This document shows, in pieces, positions 18,746-27,310 of a stretch of 64,000 nt of DNA. The notes under the pieces are model-generated. The model worked only from the letters and a program-made list of their open reading frames with translations. It searched no databases and was not told the DNA's origin. Source of the stretch: PGYR01 sp046290495 (GTDB taxonomy: Bacteria > Bacteroidota > Ignavibacteria > Kapaibacteriales > UBA2268); assembly GCA_046290495.1 (NCBI GenBank), contig JBKAGT010000005.1, positions 310,001 through 374,000 on the forward strand, in the 5' to 3' direction. A program made the translations under genes and the position numbers. The first letter of the stretch is position 1. Each line of letters begins with the position of its first letter.

Positions 18746-19756
18746 ATGAAAATAATTGAAAATTTTAGTCTTAAAGAATTAAATACTTTTGGAATTAACT
18801 CTATATGTAAAAGGTATATAGAAATTAATTCTAAGAGTGATATAATTGAATATTTCTCATCAGATAATAATAGTGATAAATTTCTAATTCTTAGTGGTGG
18901 TTCTAATGTATTACTACCTGACTACTATAGTAGTGATGTACTACACATAAAATTAAAGGGCATTGAGGAAAATAAGCTATCAGACACCACATCTATATTT
19001 AAAGTCTCTGCTGGTGAAAAATGGCATTCATTTGTAGAACGAACAGTTAAAGATGGATTTATTGGTTTAGAAAATTTGGCATTAATTCCAGGTAATGTTG
19101 GTACTGCTCCTATACAAAATATTGGTGCATATGGGGTTGAACAAAATGAGCATTTTCAATCTTTAGAAGGTTATAATATAAATACAAAGAGATTTGAAAC
19201 TTATAAAAAAGAAGAATGTGAGTTTGGGTATAGAAGTTCAATCTTCAAACATAAGTTAAAAGGTAAATTTATAATAACCTCTGCCACATATAAAATAAGT
19301 AAAAACGAAAAACTTAACTTATCTTACAAAGAGCTAAGTAATTATTTATCTGATAATAACTTAGAAATTAATTCTAAAAACATATTTGATTCAGTAATTA
19401 AAATTAGACAGAGTAAATTACCAGACCCAAATTCACTAGGTAATAGTGGTTCATTTTTCAAGAATCCCATAATTCCAAAACAAAAATTTGATAAATTAAA
19501 AGCAAATTTTAATGAGTTAAAAAGTTTCGTTCAAGAAGATAGGAAGGTTAAAATTTCAGCTGGTTGGCTTATTGAAAAAGCGGGATTGAAAGGATATAGA
19601 ATGGGTAATGTAGGTGTTTATGATAAACATGCATTAATATTAGTCAATTATGGAAATGCTAACTCAAAAGAGTTAATCAATTTAGCAAACTATATAATAA
19701 ATGAAGTGGAATCCATCTTTGGTGTTAGACTTGTACCAGAAGTAAATATAATTTAA
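18746..19756 (+). CDS. murB: UDP-N-acetylenolpyruvoylglucosamine reductase
   Basis: The protein has 336 residues. This flavoenzyme reduces UDP-GlcNAc-enolpyruvate to UDP-MurNAc in peptidoglycan synthesis. FAD-binding motifs are LSGGSNVLLPD (about 50-60) and LIPGNVGTAPIQNIGAYGVE (about 111-130). GYRSSIFKHKLKG and the catalytic GNSGSFFKNP follow, as in the longer type I MurB. The N-terminus SLKELNTFGI aligns with the usual MurB start, so the ATG at 18746 is right although it directly follows a terminator hairpin and lacks a clear Shine-Dalgarno. The stop is 2 bases from the convergent gene. Confidence 0.95.
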   Translation: MKIIENFSLKELNTFGINSICKRYIEINSKSDIIEYFSSDNNSDKFLILSGGSNVLLPDYYSSDVLHIKLKGIEENKLSDTTSIFKVSAGEKWHSFVERTVKDGFIGLENLALIPGNVGTAPIQNIGAYGVEQNEHFQSLEGYNINTKRFETYKKEECEFGYRSSIFKHKLKGKFIITSATYKISKNEKLNLSYKELSNYLSDNNLEINSKNIFDSVIKIRQSKLPDPNSLGNSGSFFKNPIIPKQKFDKLKANFNELKSFVQEDRKVKISAGWLIEKAGLKGYRMGNVGVYDKHALILVNYGNANSKELINLANYIINEVESIFGVRLVPEVNII

Positions 19757-19758
19757 GT

Positions 19759-20169
19759 TTACAACTTATATTCATAATTGCAATAATTACATTTATATTT
19801 AGATTTTGGATTTATTATTACTAAAGAAAATAGTAATGACATCACAATAGAAAATAGTTTTGTAAAACTATTTTTATATTTATTTTTTTTCAAAATACTA
19901 TTCGAATTACAATTCGGACATGTGGTCTTTAATTGTTTACCATTGTAAGAATTATTTGCCTTTAAAGATTCTAATAATTCTAAGGCTTGCTTATAATTAT
20001 CCTCATATACCATAAGTTTTACACCTCCGAAAGGATAACTATATTGCTGATATGCATTAGTTATGTATTCATCTTTTAGATGACAAATTATATCTTCACT
20101 TTCAAGTTTAGATTTTAATAAATGAGCATCAATTGTATTGTCAAAAGATTTTAGAATTATAAAATTCAT
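19759..20169 (-). CDS. DUF2007-type protein with C-terminal zinc ribbon
   Basis: The protein has 136 residues. The N-terminal 70 residues resemble the DUF2007 'signal-transducing' fold: ILKSFDNTIDAHLLKSKLES, then GGVKLMVYEDNYKQALELL. A C-terminal Cys-x2-Cys pair (CPNCNS, about 92-95) and CNYCNYEY at the very end could form a zinc ribbon. A hydrophobic segment (about 107-120, FSIVMSLLFSLVII) lies between them. The function is unknown. The gene directly follows the DUF421 gene on the minus strand (2-base gap). Confidence 0.7.
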   Translation of the reverse strand: MNFIILKSFDNTIDAHLLKSKLESEDIICHLKDEYITNAYQQYSYPFGGVKLMVYEDNYKQALELLESLKANNSYNGKQLKTTCPNCNSNSILKKNKYKNSFTKLFSIVMSLLFSLVIINPKSKYKCNYCNYEYKL

Positions 20170-20171
20170 AC

Positions 20172-20702
20172 TTAAAAAGTCCTTCTTACTCCTTCTAAAA
20201 TGCTTTCATCCAAATTATCACTTTCGTCCTTAGAAGATTTGTGTAATACAGATATATCTCCTGTAGATTCAAGAACTACCGCATAGATTTGTTCAAAATT
20301 TACAACATTTGCTTCTCTTAACTTAGAAACTAATTGTGTTTTTTCTATTCTTGCTTTTTTCATATTCTCATGCAGTATTTTATTCCCATCCATAAGAAGT
20401 AAAGGTTTGTTTGAGATAATATTATTTATAAATGAACTATTTCTTTGAAGTATTGAAAATATATAAGTTAGAATGAGCAAACTTCCTATTGCTGTGACAC
20501 CATGGATTAGTGAAGTTGAAGAAGTTAAAATTGAAGATAAAATACTTCCTATAGCTACTGTGAATGCGAAATCATAAGCTGTAAATTTAGCAAATGATCT
20601 CAATCCAATTATCCTAGTAAGTAAAACTATAGATACAAAAATGAGGAAAGCAGTAATTAAAGTGATAAATAATGAGTCATCAGATTTGTAAAGCCATTCC
20701 AT
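20172..20702 (-). CDS. DUF421 (YetF-like) membrane protein
   Basis: The protein has 176 residues. About three hydrophobic helices in the first 90 residues (LITAFLIFVSIVLLTRIIGL; AFTVAIGSILSS; IGSLLILTYIFSIL) are followed by a small cytoplasmic domain (about 95-160) with the YetF-type phrase KPLLLMDGNKI and the ending YAVVLESTGDISVL. The motif RIIGLRSFAKFTAYDFAFTV in part is the usual DUF421 start (R-x-x-G-K/R-R-x-x-x). The function is not established in this family. AGGAG lies 7 bases before the ATG. Confidence 0.87.
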   Translation of the reverse strand: MEWLYKSDDSLFITLITAFLIFVSIVLLTRIIGLRSFAKFTAYDFAFTVAIGSILSSILTSSTSLIHGVTAIGSLLILTYIFSILQRNSSFINNIISNKPLLLMDGNKILHENMKKARIEKTQLVSKLREANVVNFEQIYAVVLESTGDISVLHKSSKDESDNLDESILEGVRRTF

Positions 20703-20719
20703 AATATCTCCTGTTATAT

Positions 20720-20752
20720 AAAAAAAGCCGATTATTACTATATAATCGGCTT
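20720..20752 (-). terminator. Rho-independent terminator after gcvPB
   Basis: A perfect 10-base stem (20725-20734 with 20743-20752, 8-base loop) is followed on the minus strand by a T run (A run at 20720-20726). It closes the long fatty-acid/rnc/gcvPB operon and sits 17 bases before the DUF421 start. Confidence 0.9.
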
Positions 20753-20778
20753 ATAAGTAAAAGTATTTTATTTTTTTC

Positions 20779-22245
20779 TTAAGCAGTTATTGCTTCTTCT
20801 GCTCTAGTCCATTTTATATCTAAATTTCTATTTGCAGTAGCTTCATCTAATCTTCTTAAAGGTGTTGTTACAGGAGCTTCCAAAACCTTGTCTGGAGTTT
20901 CCTTAACTTCTTTTGCAATCTGTAACATAGCATTAATAAAACCATCTAAATTTTCAAGATTTTCCGTTTCTGTTGGTTCAATAAGCATTGCTTCTTTTAC
21001 CACCAAAGGGAAATATATAGTTGGAGCATGGTATCCTAAGTCCAATAAACGTTTAGCTATATCTCTAGTAGTTACGCCATCTCGCTTTTGCCAATTTCCA
21101 CTAATTATACACTCATGTAAACAATGTCCTGGATAAGGAACTTCGTAGGCGTCTTTTATTTGGCTAAGAATATAATTTGCATTTATTACTGCATTTTCAC
21201 TAACTCTTCTCAATCCATTCTCACCTAACATTCTCATGTATGTATAAGCTCTTACTAATACACCGAAATTACCACCAAATGTATGAACTTTACCAACTGA
21301 ATCTGGGAAATTATAGTTTAATTTATAATCATCACCATGTTTCTCAATATTTGGAACAGGTAAATAATCAATTAATTTATCACTTACACATATTGGTCCT
21401 GCACCAGGTCCCCCACCACCGTGAGGAGTAGAAAACGTTTTATGTAAATTAATATGAACACAGTCAAATTTCATATCACCTGGTCTTGCTATAGCAAGTA
21501 GGGCATTTAAATTTGCTCCATCCATATATATCAATCCACCACAACCGTGAACCAACTTTTCAATCTCTAAAACATCTGTTTCAAATAATCCTAGTGTATT
21601 AGGATTAGTTAACATCAATCCAGCAACTTCATCATTACATTTTTCACGCAAATCATCAATATCTATTCTTCCATCATCGCCAGATTTAACACTTACTGTT
21701 GAAAAACCAGCCATAGCAGCTGATGCTGGATTAGTTCCATGAGCAGAATCTGGAATTAATATTTTTGTTCTTTGAGTTTCACCTCTTTTTTCAAAATATT
21801 TTTTGAATGTCAAAATTCCAGTCAATTCACCTTGTGAACCTGCTGCGGGCTGAAGTGAAACACCAGGTAAACCTGTTATTTTCTTTAAGCACTCACCTAA
21901 TTCATACATTAGCTGAAGAGCACCTTGTGCATTTTCATCTCTACTAAATGGATGCAAGTTTGCAAATCCATCTAATCCAGCTATTTTTTCATTTACCTTT
22001 GGATTATATTTCATTGTACATGATCCTAATGGATACATCCCTTTCTCAATATTAAAGTTAAGATGAGATAACCTTTGAAAATGTCTAGCTACTTCAATCT
22101 CACTAACTTCAGGTAGCTCAGGATCTTTTTTTCTCAGGTAATCAGAAGGGATTCTTTCAGATGGTTTTATTTCATTTACTTCTAAATCTGGAAGTGAATA
22201 ACCTTTTCTACCAGGTGAAGATTTTTCAAATATTAGTTTTTCCAT
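20779..22245 (-). CDS. gcvPB: Glycine dehydrogenase (decarboxylating) subunit 2
   Basis: This 488-residue PLP enzyme subunit is part of the P-protein of the glycine cleavage system. The pyridoxal-phosphate lysine lies in HINLHKTFSTPHGGGGPG (about 265-280). GSQGELTG and DSAHGTNPASA (about 155-190) belong to the cofactor site. It needs a subunit 1 (GcvPA) encoded elsewhere; gcvT and gcvH are also not in the window. The ATG directly abuts the TAA of rnc. The split (two-subunit) form is found in Chlorobiota, Firmicutes and others. Confidence 0.96.
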   Translation of the reverse strand: MEKLIFEKSSPGRKGYSLPDLEVNEIKPSERIPSDYLRKKDPELPEVSEIEVARHFQRLSHLNFNIEKGMYPLGSCTMKYNPKVNEKIAGLDGFANLHPFSRDENAQGALQLMYELGECLKKITGLPGVSLQPAAGSQGELTGILTFKKYFEKRGETQRTKILIPDSAHGTNPASAAMAGFSTVSVKSGDDGRIDIDDLREKCNDEVAGLMLTNPNTLGLFETDVLEIEKLVHGCGGLIYMDGANLNALLAIARPGDMKFDCVHINLHKTFSTPHGGGGPGAGPICVSDKLIDYLPVPNIEKHGDDYKLNYNFPDSVGKVHTFGGNFGVLVRAYTYMRMLGENGLRRVSENAVINANYILSQIKDAYEVPYPGHCLHECIISGNWQKRDGVTTRDIAKRLLDLGYHAPTIYFPLVVKEAMLIEPTETENLENLDGFINAMLQIAKEVKETPDKVLEAPVTTPLRRLDEATANRNLDIKWTRAEEAITA

Positions 22246-23037
22246 TTATTGCTCTCTTATTTTTTTTAATGCAACTTTTGCTGCTTTTTGTTCAGCTGCC
22301 TTTTTACTTTTTCCTTTTCCTTTTCCAATTAAATTGTCTTCTGTATAAACTCCGACCACAAAGTTTTTTTCATGATCAGGACCTTCTTCAGCTAATGTAT
22401 CATATACAGGAGCCTCTCTGCCAATACTTTGTAGATATTCTAGTAACAAGCTCTTGAAATTTTTATCTTCCAACAATTCACTATTGTTTAGTATTGGAAT
22501 ATAAATTTTTGTAATAAAATATCTTGCATTTTCAATTCCACTATCTAAATATATAGCACCAATTATGGCTTCTACAGTATCAGCAAGAATAGAATTACTA
22601 CCACTTTCCATTGCCTTTTTAGCACCAAAGCTAAGCAGGATATATTGATCCAAGTTTAACTCTTTAGCACAATAAGCTAAAGATTTTTTGTTAACAATTG
22701 CTGAGCGCATCTTTGTCAAATCACCTTCTAAAACGTCGTGCTCTAAAAATAAGTGTTCAGCAACTATCATTCCTAGTATAGAATCACCAAAAAACTCTAA
22801 TCTCTCATTAGAATATATTTTTGTATCGGCAACTTGTAAATATGATCTATGAGTTAAAGCCTGTTCAAAAAAGGCAAAATTTGAAATTTTCACTCCAATT
22901 TTGGATTCGAAAGCAGATTTTTGCTCAGACGAGAAAAATCCAACCTCGATGAAATATTTCTCAAAGTTGGATTTCTTTAACTTATTATCATCGGAGAAAA
23001 TAGAACTAATTAATTTGTTTAGTTTTTTTCTCATCAA
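22246..23037 (-). CDS. rnc: Ribonuclease III
   Basis: The protein has 263 residues. It cleaves double-stranded RNA during rRNA and mRNA maturation. The RNase III signature NERLEFFGDSILG is at about 78-89 (catalytic Glu and Asp), and the second acidic cluster is LADTVEAIIGAIYLDSG (about 152-168). A double-stranded-RNA-binding domain closes the protein (about 190-258, GKGKGKSKKAAEQKAAK). About 30 extra residues sit at the N-terminus. It lies between fabF and gcvPB in the fatty-acid cluster. Confidence 0.96.
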   Translation of the reverse strand: MMRKKLNKLISSIFSDDNKLKKSNFEKYFIEVGFFSSEQKSAFESKIGVKISNFAFFEQALTHRSYLQVADTKIYSNERLEFFGDSILGMIVAEHLFLEHDVLEGDLTKMRSAIVNKKSLAYCAKELNLDQYILLSFGAKKAMESGSNSILADTVEAIIGAIYLDSGIENARYFITKIYIPILNNSELLEDKNFKSLLLEYLQSIGREAPVYDTLAEEGPDHEKNFVVGVYTEDNLIGKGKGKSKKAAEQKAAKVALKKIREQ

Positions 23038-23040
23038 CGC

Positions 23041-24303
23041 TTACTCATCATACGCTTTGAAACAAAGTGTTGCATTATGACCACCAAATCCAAACGTATT
23101 ACTCAAAGCTGCTCTTACTTCTCTTTTTATTGGAGAGTTAGGAACAAAATTTAAATCAGCACATTCGGGGTCAGGTGTATTGTAATTAATAGTTGGAGGA
23201 ACAATTCCTTCGGCAATAGCTTTTACTGCAGCGATCGCCTCAATTGCTCCAGCAGCACCTAATAAATGCCCTGTCATAGATTTGGTTGAACTAACTAATA
23301 ATTCCTTAGCTCTATCACCAAATACTGTTTCTACAGCATTTGATTCATTTCTATCATTGAAAGGAGTTGATGTACCATGAGCATTGATATAATCAATGTC
23401 ATTTATAGTTATTCCAGCATCTTTAATTGCTAAACTCATAGACCTTACTGCTCCTTCACCACCTGGTGCTGGCTGAGTAATGTGATATGCATCATCTGTC
23501 AATCCAATTCCAGCCAATTCAGCATATATCTTAGCTCCTCTGTTCTTAGCATGTTCTTCTGTTTCTAATACTAGAACACCACTACCTTCTCCTATAACAA
23601 AACCATCTCTGTCAGCATCAAACGGTCTTGAAGCCGTTTCATAGTTTTCGTTATTTTCAGAAAGGGCTTTCATAGCATTAAAACCACCAACACCCATAGG
23701 GCATACAACAGCTTCTGCACCACCTGTTATCATAACATCGGCGTCACCTCTTTGCATAATCATCAAAGCGTCAGCTAATGAGTGTGATGAAGTAGCACAT
23801 GCAGACACAGTAGCATAGTTAGGGCCTTTTAGTCCCCATCTAATAGCAACTTGACCTGCTGCAATGTCAGAGATTAACATCGGAATAAAAAATGGTGATA
23901 TCCTATCTGGTTTACCATCTCTTTTGTATAGGTTTTCTTGTTGATTATGATAAGTCCACATACCACCAATTCCAGAACCTATTATAACTCCAACTCTATT
24001 CTTATCAGTTTTTTCAAAATCAATTCCAGAATCTTCCACAGCCATAACTGATGAAGAGAGAGCGAATTGAGTAAAAACATCCATTCTCTGAACTTCTTTC
24101 TTAGTCATGTGCAAAGTAGGATCATAATCCTTTACTTCACAAGCAAACCTAGTTTTAAAGTCAGAAGCATCGAACTTAGTAATTGGAGCTGAACCACTCT
24201 TACCTTCAAGTAGAGCGTTCCAGTATTCATCAAGATTGTTACCGATTGGAGTAACTGCTCCCATACCGGTTATTACAATCTTTGGATAGTCATATTTTGC
24301 CAT
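23041..24303 (-). CDS. fabF: 3-oxoacyl-[ACP] synthase II
   Basis: This 420-residue KAS II condenses acyl-ACP with malonyl-ACP for fatty-acid elongation. The active-site Cys169 is in TVSACATSSHS. The two catalytic histidines lie in NAHGTSTPFND (about 310) and KSMTGHLLGAAGA (about 346). The GFGGHNATL ending is typical. It follows acpP by 22 bases, the usual acpP-fabF arrangement. No Shine-Dalgarno is visible before the ATG. Confidence 0.97.
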   Translation of the reverse strand: MAKYDYPKIVITGMGAVTPIGNNLDEYWNALLEGKSGSAPITKFDASDFKTRFACEVKDYDPTLHMTKKEVQRMDVFTQFALSSSVMAVEDSGIDFEKTDKNRVGVIIGSGIGGMWTYHNQQENLYKRDGKPDRISPFFIPMLISDIAAGQVAIRWGLKGPNYATVSACATSSHSLADALMIMQRGDADVMITGGAEAVVCPMGVGGFNAMKALSENNENYETASRPFDADRDGFVIGEGSGVLVLETEEHAKNRGAKIYAELAGIGLTDDAYHITQPAPGGEGAVRSMSLAIKDAGITINDIDYINAHGTSTPFNDRNESNAVETVFGDRAKELLVSSTKSMTGHLLGAAGAIEAIAAVKAIAEGIVPPTINYNTPDPECADLNFVPNSPIKREVRAALSNTFGFGGHNATLCFKAYDE

Positions 24304-24325
24304 TTTTATACTTTATTAGGTTTAT

Positions 24326-24562
24326 TTATTTAGCTTGACCTTCTAAATACGTAATTACGTCGCCAACTGTTAAAATCTTTTCAGCATCGCTATCATCAAT
24401 AGTAATGTCAAATTCCTTTTCGAATTCCATAATTAATTCAACTGTATCCAAAGAATCTGCACCCAAATCTTTTGTGAATGAAGCTTCAGGAGTTACTTGA
24501 GATTCTTCAACACCTAGTTTTTCAACTACTATTTCTGTTACTTTTCCATTGATATCAGACAT
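24326..24562 (-). CDS. acpP: Acyl carrier protein
   Basis: This 78-residue acidic protein has the phosphopantetheine site GADSLD; Ser37 carries the prosthetic group. The helix II recognition motif DSLDTVELIMEFE is intact. It carries acyl chains between the Fab enzymes and to lipid A and phospholipid synthesis. GAGGA lies 6 bases before the ATG. Confidence 0.98.
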   Translation of the reverse strand: MSDINGKVTEIVVEKLGVEESQVTPEASFTKDLGADSLDTVELIMEFEKEFDITIDDSDAEKILTVGDVITYLEGQAK

Positions 24563-24601
24563 GATATTCCTCTTAAATAATTATTATAAAAAATTTATAT
24601 T

Positions 24602-25321
24602 CTAAATTGCTAATCCACCATCAACATGCAAAACTTGGCCTGTGATATATCTTGATTCATCTGAAGCAAAGAACTTCACTACATCAGAAACATCATCTGG
24701 TTGCCCAGCACGTTTTAGTGGTATGTTATCTTTAAACGAATCAACTTGTTCTTCTGTAAGCTTTCCGGTCATATCAGTTTGAATATAACCAGGTGCAATA
24801 AGATTAACAAGTATATTTCTAGCAGCTAATTCTTTAGCTAAAGACTTAGTAAAACCAATCAAACCAGCTTTGGAAGCTGCATAATTTGATTGACCAGCAT
24901 TACCTGTGGTTCCTACAATTGAACCTATGTTTATTATTCTTCCTTGTTTTTGCGAAAGCATATATCTACTTACAGCTTTACAAGTGTTGAATACGCCTTT
25001 TAAATTTATGTTTATAACGTCATCGAAATCTTGCTCTGACATTCTTAGTAAAAGATTGTCTTTAGTAATTCCAGCGTTATTAACTAAAATATCAATTGAT
25101 CCTGCTTCTTTTTGAATAGATTTGAAAACTTCTTGAACTGATTCCAGATTAGATACATCACATTGTCTGTAAATTATACTGTCCTCAACATTCATGTTTT
25201 CAGACCTACCTAACGCGTAGACTTTAGCTCCAGAACTAGCAAGATTTTTAGATATATCTAATCCTATTCCTCTTGCTCCACCTGTTACTATAGCTACTTT
25301 GTTGTTCAATTGATTATTCAT
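24602..25321 (-). CDS. fabG: 3-oxoacyl-[ACP] reductase
   Basis: This short-chain dehydrogenase has 239 residues when started at the ATG at 25321 (MNNQLNNKVAIVTGG). The frame can be extended 12 codons to a TTG at 25357, but that extension (Cys-rich, no homology pattern) is unlikely. The NADPH motif TGGARGIG (about 13-20), NNAG, and the catalytic Ser-Tyr-Lys in IGSIVGTTGNAGQSNYAASK are visible. The last residues VLHVDGGLAI are standard for FabG. It reduces 3-oxoacyl-ACP in each elongation cycle. It lies between fabD and acpP. Confidence 0.96.
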   Translation of the reverse strand: MNNQLNNKVAIVTGGARGIGLDISKNLASSGAKVYALGRSENMNVEDSIIYRQCDVSNLESVQEVFKSIQKEAGSIDILVNNAGITKDNLLLRMSEQDFDDVININLKGVFNTCKAVSRYMLSQKQGRIINIGSIVGTTGNAGQSNYAASKAGLIGFTKSLAKELAARNILVNLIAPGYIQTDMTGKLTEEQVDSFKDNIPLKRAGQPDDVSDVVKFFASDESRYITGQVLHVDGGLAI

Positions 25322-25372
25322 TTTGTTTTTACCATTGCAAAAGTTACAATTTAACAATTATTTATTTAAATG

Positions 25373-26287
25373 TTAAATATTTTGAACATCTTCAAATTTA
25401 TCGAAACCATTAATTTCTACACCTTTTAAAGTACGTTTTACTAATCCTTGTAGAACTTTTCCAGGTCCAATTTCAATAAAATTACTAAATCCATTATTGG
25501 AAAGGTTGTTTAAAGTTTGAGTCCATAAAACTGGTGATATTAACTGATCTATTAACTTTTGCTTTAGTTTCTCAGGATTTGATTCTTTGTTAGCATCTAT
25601 ATTATTATAGACAGGAATTTCAGCTTCCCTGAAATCAATTTTGTTAATTGCATCACCTAGCTTATTTTTAGCTGGTTCTAGAAGTGGTGAATGAAATGCT
25701 CCACTAACAGGTAATTCCATAACCATTCGCGCACCATTCTCTTTGAAGATATTTGCGTTTTCTCTTAAATATTCTCTACTACCAGAAATAACCACTTGTC
25801 CTGGACTATTAAAGTTAGCAGGTACTACAACATCATCACCAGAATTAAGTTCTGAACATATATCTATAACTTTCTCATCATCCATTCCAATGATAGCAAA
25901 CATAGTTCCAGGTCTTTCTTCACCTGCACTAAACATTAATTCACCTCTTAGAGATACTAATTTAAGAGCATCTTGGAAGGATAAAACTCCACTTGCGTAC
26001 ATTGCTGCGTATTCACCAACCGAGTGACCTGCAGTTGCCTCAAAACTAAATGCACTTTTTACTGATTCAAATGTAATAACACTATGTAAAAATATTGCAG
26101 GTTGAGTATATCTTGTTTCTTTCAATTTCTCCGCAGGACCTTCGAAACATATTTCACTCAAAGAATAACCTAATAAATCATTTGATTCATCTATATATTT
26201 TTTTGCTATTACACTATTATCGTAATAATCAGCCAACATACCTACATACTGAGATCCTTGACCTGAAAATAAAGCTACATTTTTCAT
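25373..26287 (-). CDS. fabD: Malonyl-CoA:ACP transacylase
   Basis: The protein has 304 residues from the ATG at 26287, whose ATGA overlaps the fabH stop. A longer frame to 26323 would overlap fabH and add an unlikely MGCCLFK leader. Motifs are FSGQGSQYVGM (about 6-16), the nucleophile GHSVGEYAA (Ser about 87), and the catalytic His in SGAFHSPLL. It loads malonyl groups on ACP. The ATGA junction suggests coupled translation with fabH. Confidence 0.95.
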   Translation of the reverse strand: MKNVALFSGQGSQYVGMLADYYDNSVIAKKYIDESNDLLGYSLSEICFEGPAEKLKETRYTQPAIFLHSVITFESVKSAFSFEATAGHSVGEYAAMYASGVLSFQDALKLVSLRGELMFSAGEERPGTMFAIIGMDDEKVIDICSELNSGDDVVVPANFNSPGQVVISGSREYLRENANIFKENGARMVMELPVSGAFHSPLLEPAKNKLGDAINKIDFREAEIPVYNNIDANKESNPEKLKQKLIDQLISPVLWTQTLNNLSNNGFSNFIEIGPGKVLQGLVKRTLKGVEINGFDKFEDVQNI

Positions 26288-27273
26288 TTGTTCATATTCC
26301 ATTTTAAATAAACAGCACCCCAAGTAAATCCAGCACCAAAACTGGACAAAATAAGGTTATCACCTTTTTTAATTTTTCCAGCATCTAACCATTCTGATAG
26401 ACAAATAGGAATAGTAGCAGCTGTTGTATTTCCATATTTATCAATATTTACCATAACTTTATCCATACCAACGCCCATTCTATCAGCTGTAGCACTGATA
26501 ATCCTCAGGTTAGCCTGGTGTGGAACTAGATATGATATATCATCAGAAGTTAAGTTATTCTTATCCATTATTTCTTTAGAAACATCAGCCATTCCTTTTA
26601 CGGCATATTTGAATACAGTTCTACCATCTTGAAAAACTGTGTGTTCGTGATTCTTTACTGATTCTTCAGTAGCTGGGTAAGCGCTTCCTCCAGCCTTTTG
26701 ATTTAGAAAAGGGCCACCTACTCCATCTATCCGAAGAATAGAATCTTTTACACCCATTGTATCATCATTTGATTTTTCAATCAAGCAAACTCCTGCTCCA
26801 TCACCAAATAAAATCACAGTATTTCTATCATCTTTATTAAGTATTGATGACATTTTGTCCGCACCACATAACAACACTTTGTTTGCAGCTCCTGATTCTA
26901 CAAGACTTGTAGCTGTTTGCAATGCGAATAAGAAACCAGAACATGCAGCTGACAAATCAAACCCCCAAGTATTTTTCATACCTAGTTTGTCTTGCACAAC
27001 AGCTGCTGTAGATGGATACATATGATCTGGAGTAACAGTTGCCACTATTACACAATCTATTTCATCTTTATCAACATTTGCTTTTTCTAAACATTCAATG
27101 GCTGCTGGTACTATCATGTCAGAGGTAGCACCATTTTTCATTATTCGTCTTTCTGTTATACCTGTCCTAGTCCTTATCCACTCATCACTTGTATCTAAAT
27201 AAGATTCAAAATGTTTATTAGTTAATACATCTTCAGGTAAATAATGCGCAATCGAAGTAATAGTTGCCGGCAT
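26284..27273 (-). CDS. fabH: 3-oxoacyl-[ACP] synthase III
   Basis: The protein has 329 residues. This KAS III starts fatty-acid synthesis by condensing acyl-CoA with malonyl-ACP. The catalytic triad is visible: Cys111 in SAACSGFLFAL, His in LVPHQANLRI (about 249), and Asn in YGNTTAATIP (about 279). SFGAGFTWGAVYLKW is the usual end. It lies between plsX and fabD, as in many bacteria. Confidence 0.97.
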   Translation of the reverse strand: MPATITSIAHYLPEDVLTNKHFESYLDTSDEWIRTRTGITERRIMKNGATSDMIVPAAIECLEKANVDKDEIDCVIVATVTPDHMYPSTAAVVQDKLGMKNTWGFDLSAACSGFLFALQTATSLVESGAANKVLLCGADKMSSILNKDDRNTVILFGDGAGVCLIEKSNDDTMGVKDSILRIDGVGGPFLNQKAGGSAYPATEESVKNHEHTVFQDGRTVFKYAVKGMADVSKEIMDKNNLTSDDISYLVPHQANLRIISATADRMGVGMDKVMVNIDKYGNTTAATIPICLSEWLDAGKIKKGDNLILSSFGAGFTWGAVYLKWNMNK

Positions 27274-27310
27274 GTTTTATTCTCAGTTTTAATAATCTTT
27301 AGATTGGAAT

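Noticed and set aside
20720..20778. Possible glycine riboswitch near gcvPB
   Set aside because: The structure lies downstream of gcvPB and is a simple terminator hairpin; the gene follows rnc directly with no leader.
22161..22457. A 98-residue Phe/Leu-rich frame opposite rnc
   Set aside because: It mirrors Lys/Glu-rich coding of rnc and is not membrane-protein-like in helix spacing.
25322..25357. Longer fabG beginning at TTG 25357
   Set aside because: The 12 extra residues are not family-like and an ATG at 25321 gives the normal start.
26288..26323. Longer fabD beginning at 26323
   Set aside because: It would overlap fabH by 40 bases, while the ATG at 26287 gives an ATGA junction and the usual N-terminus.
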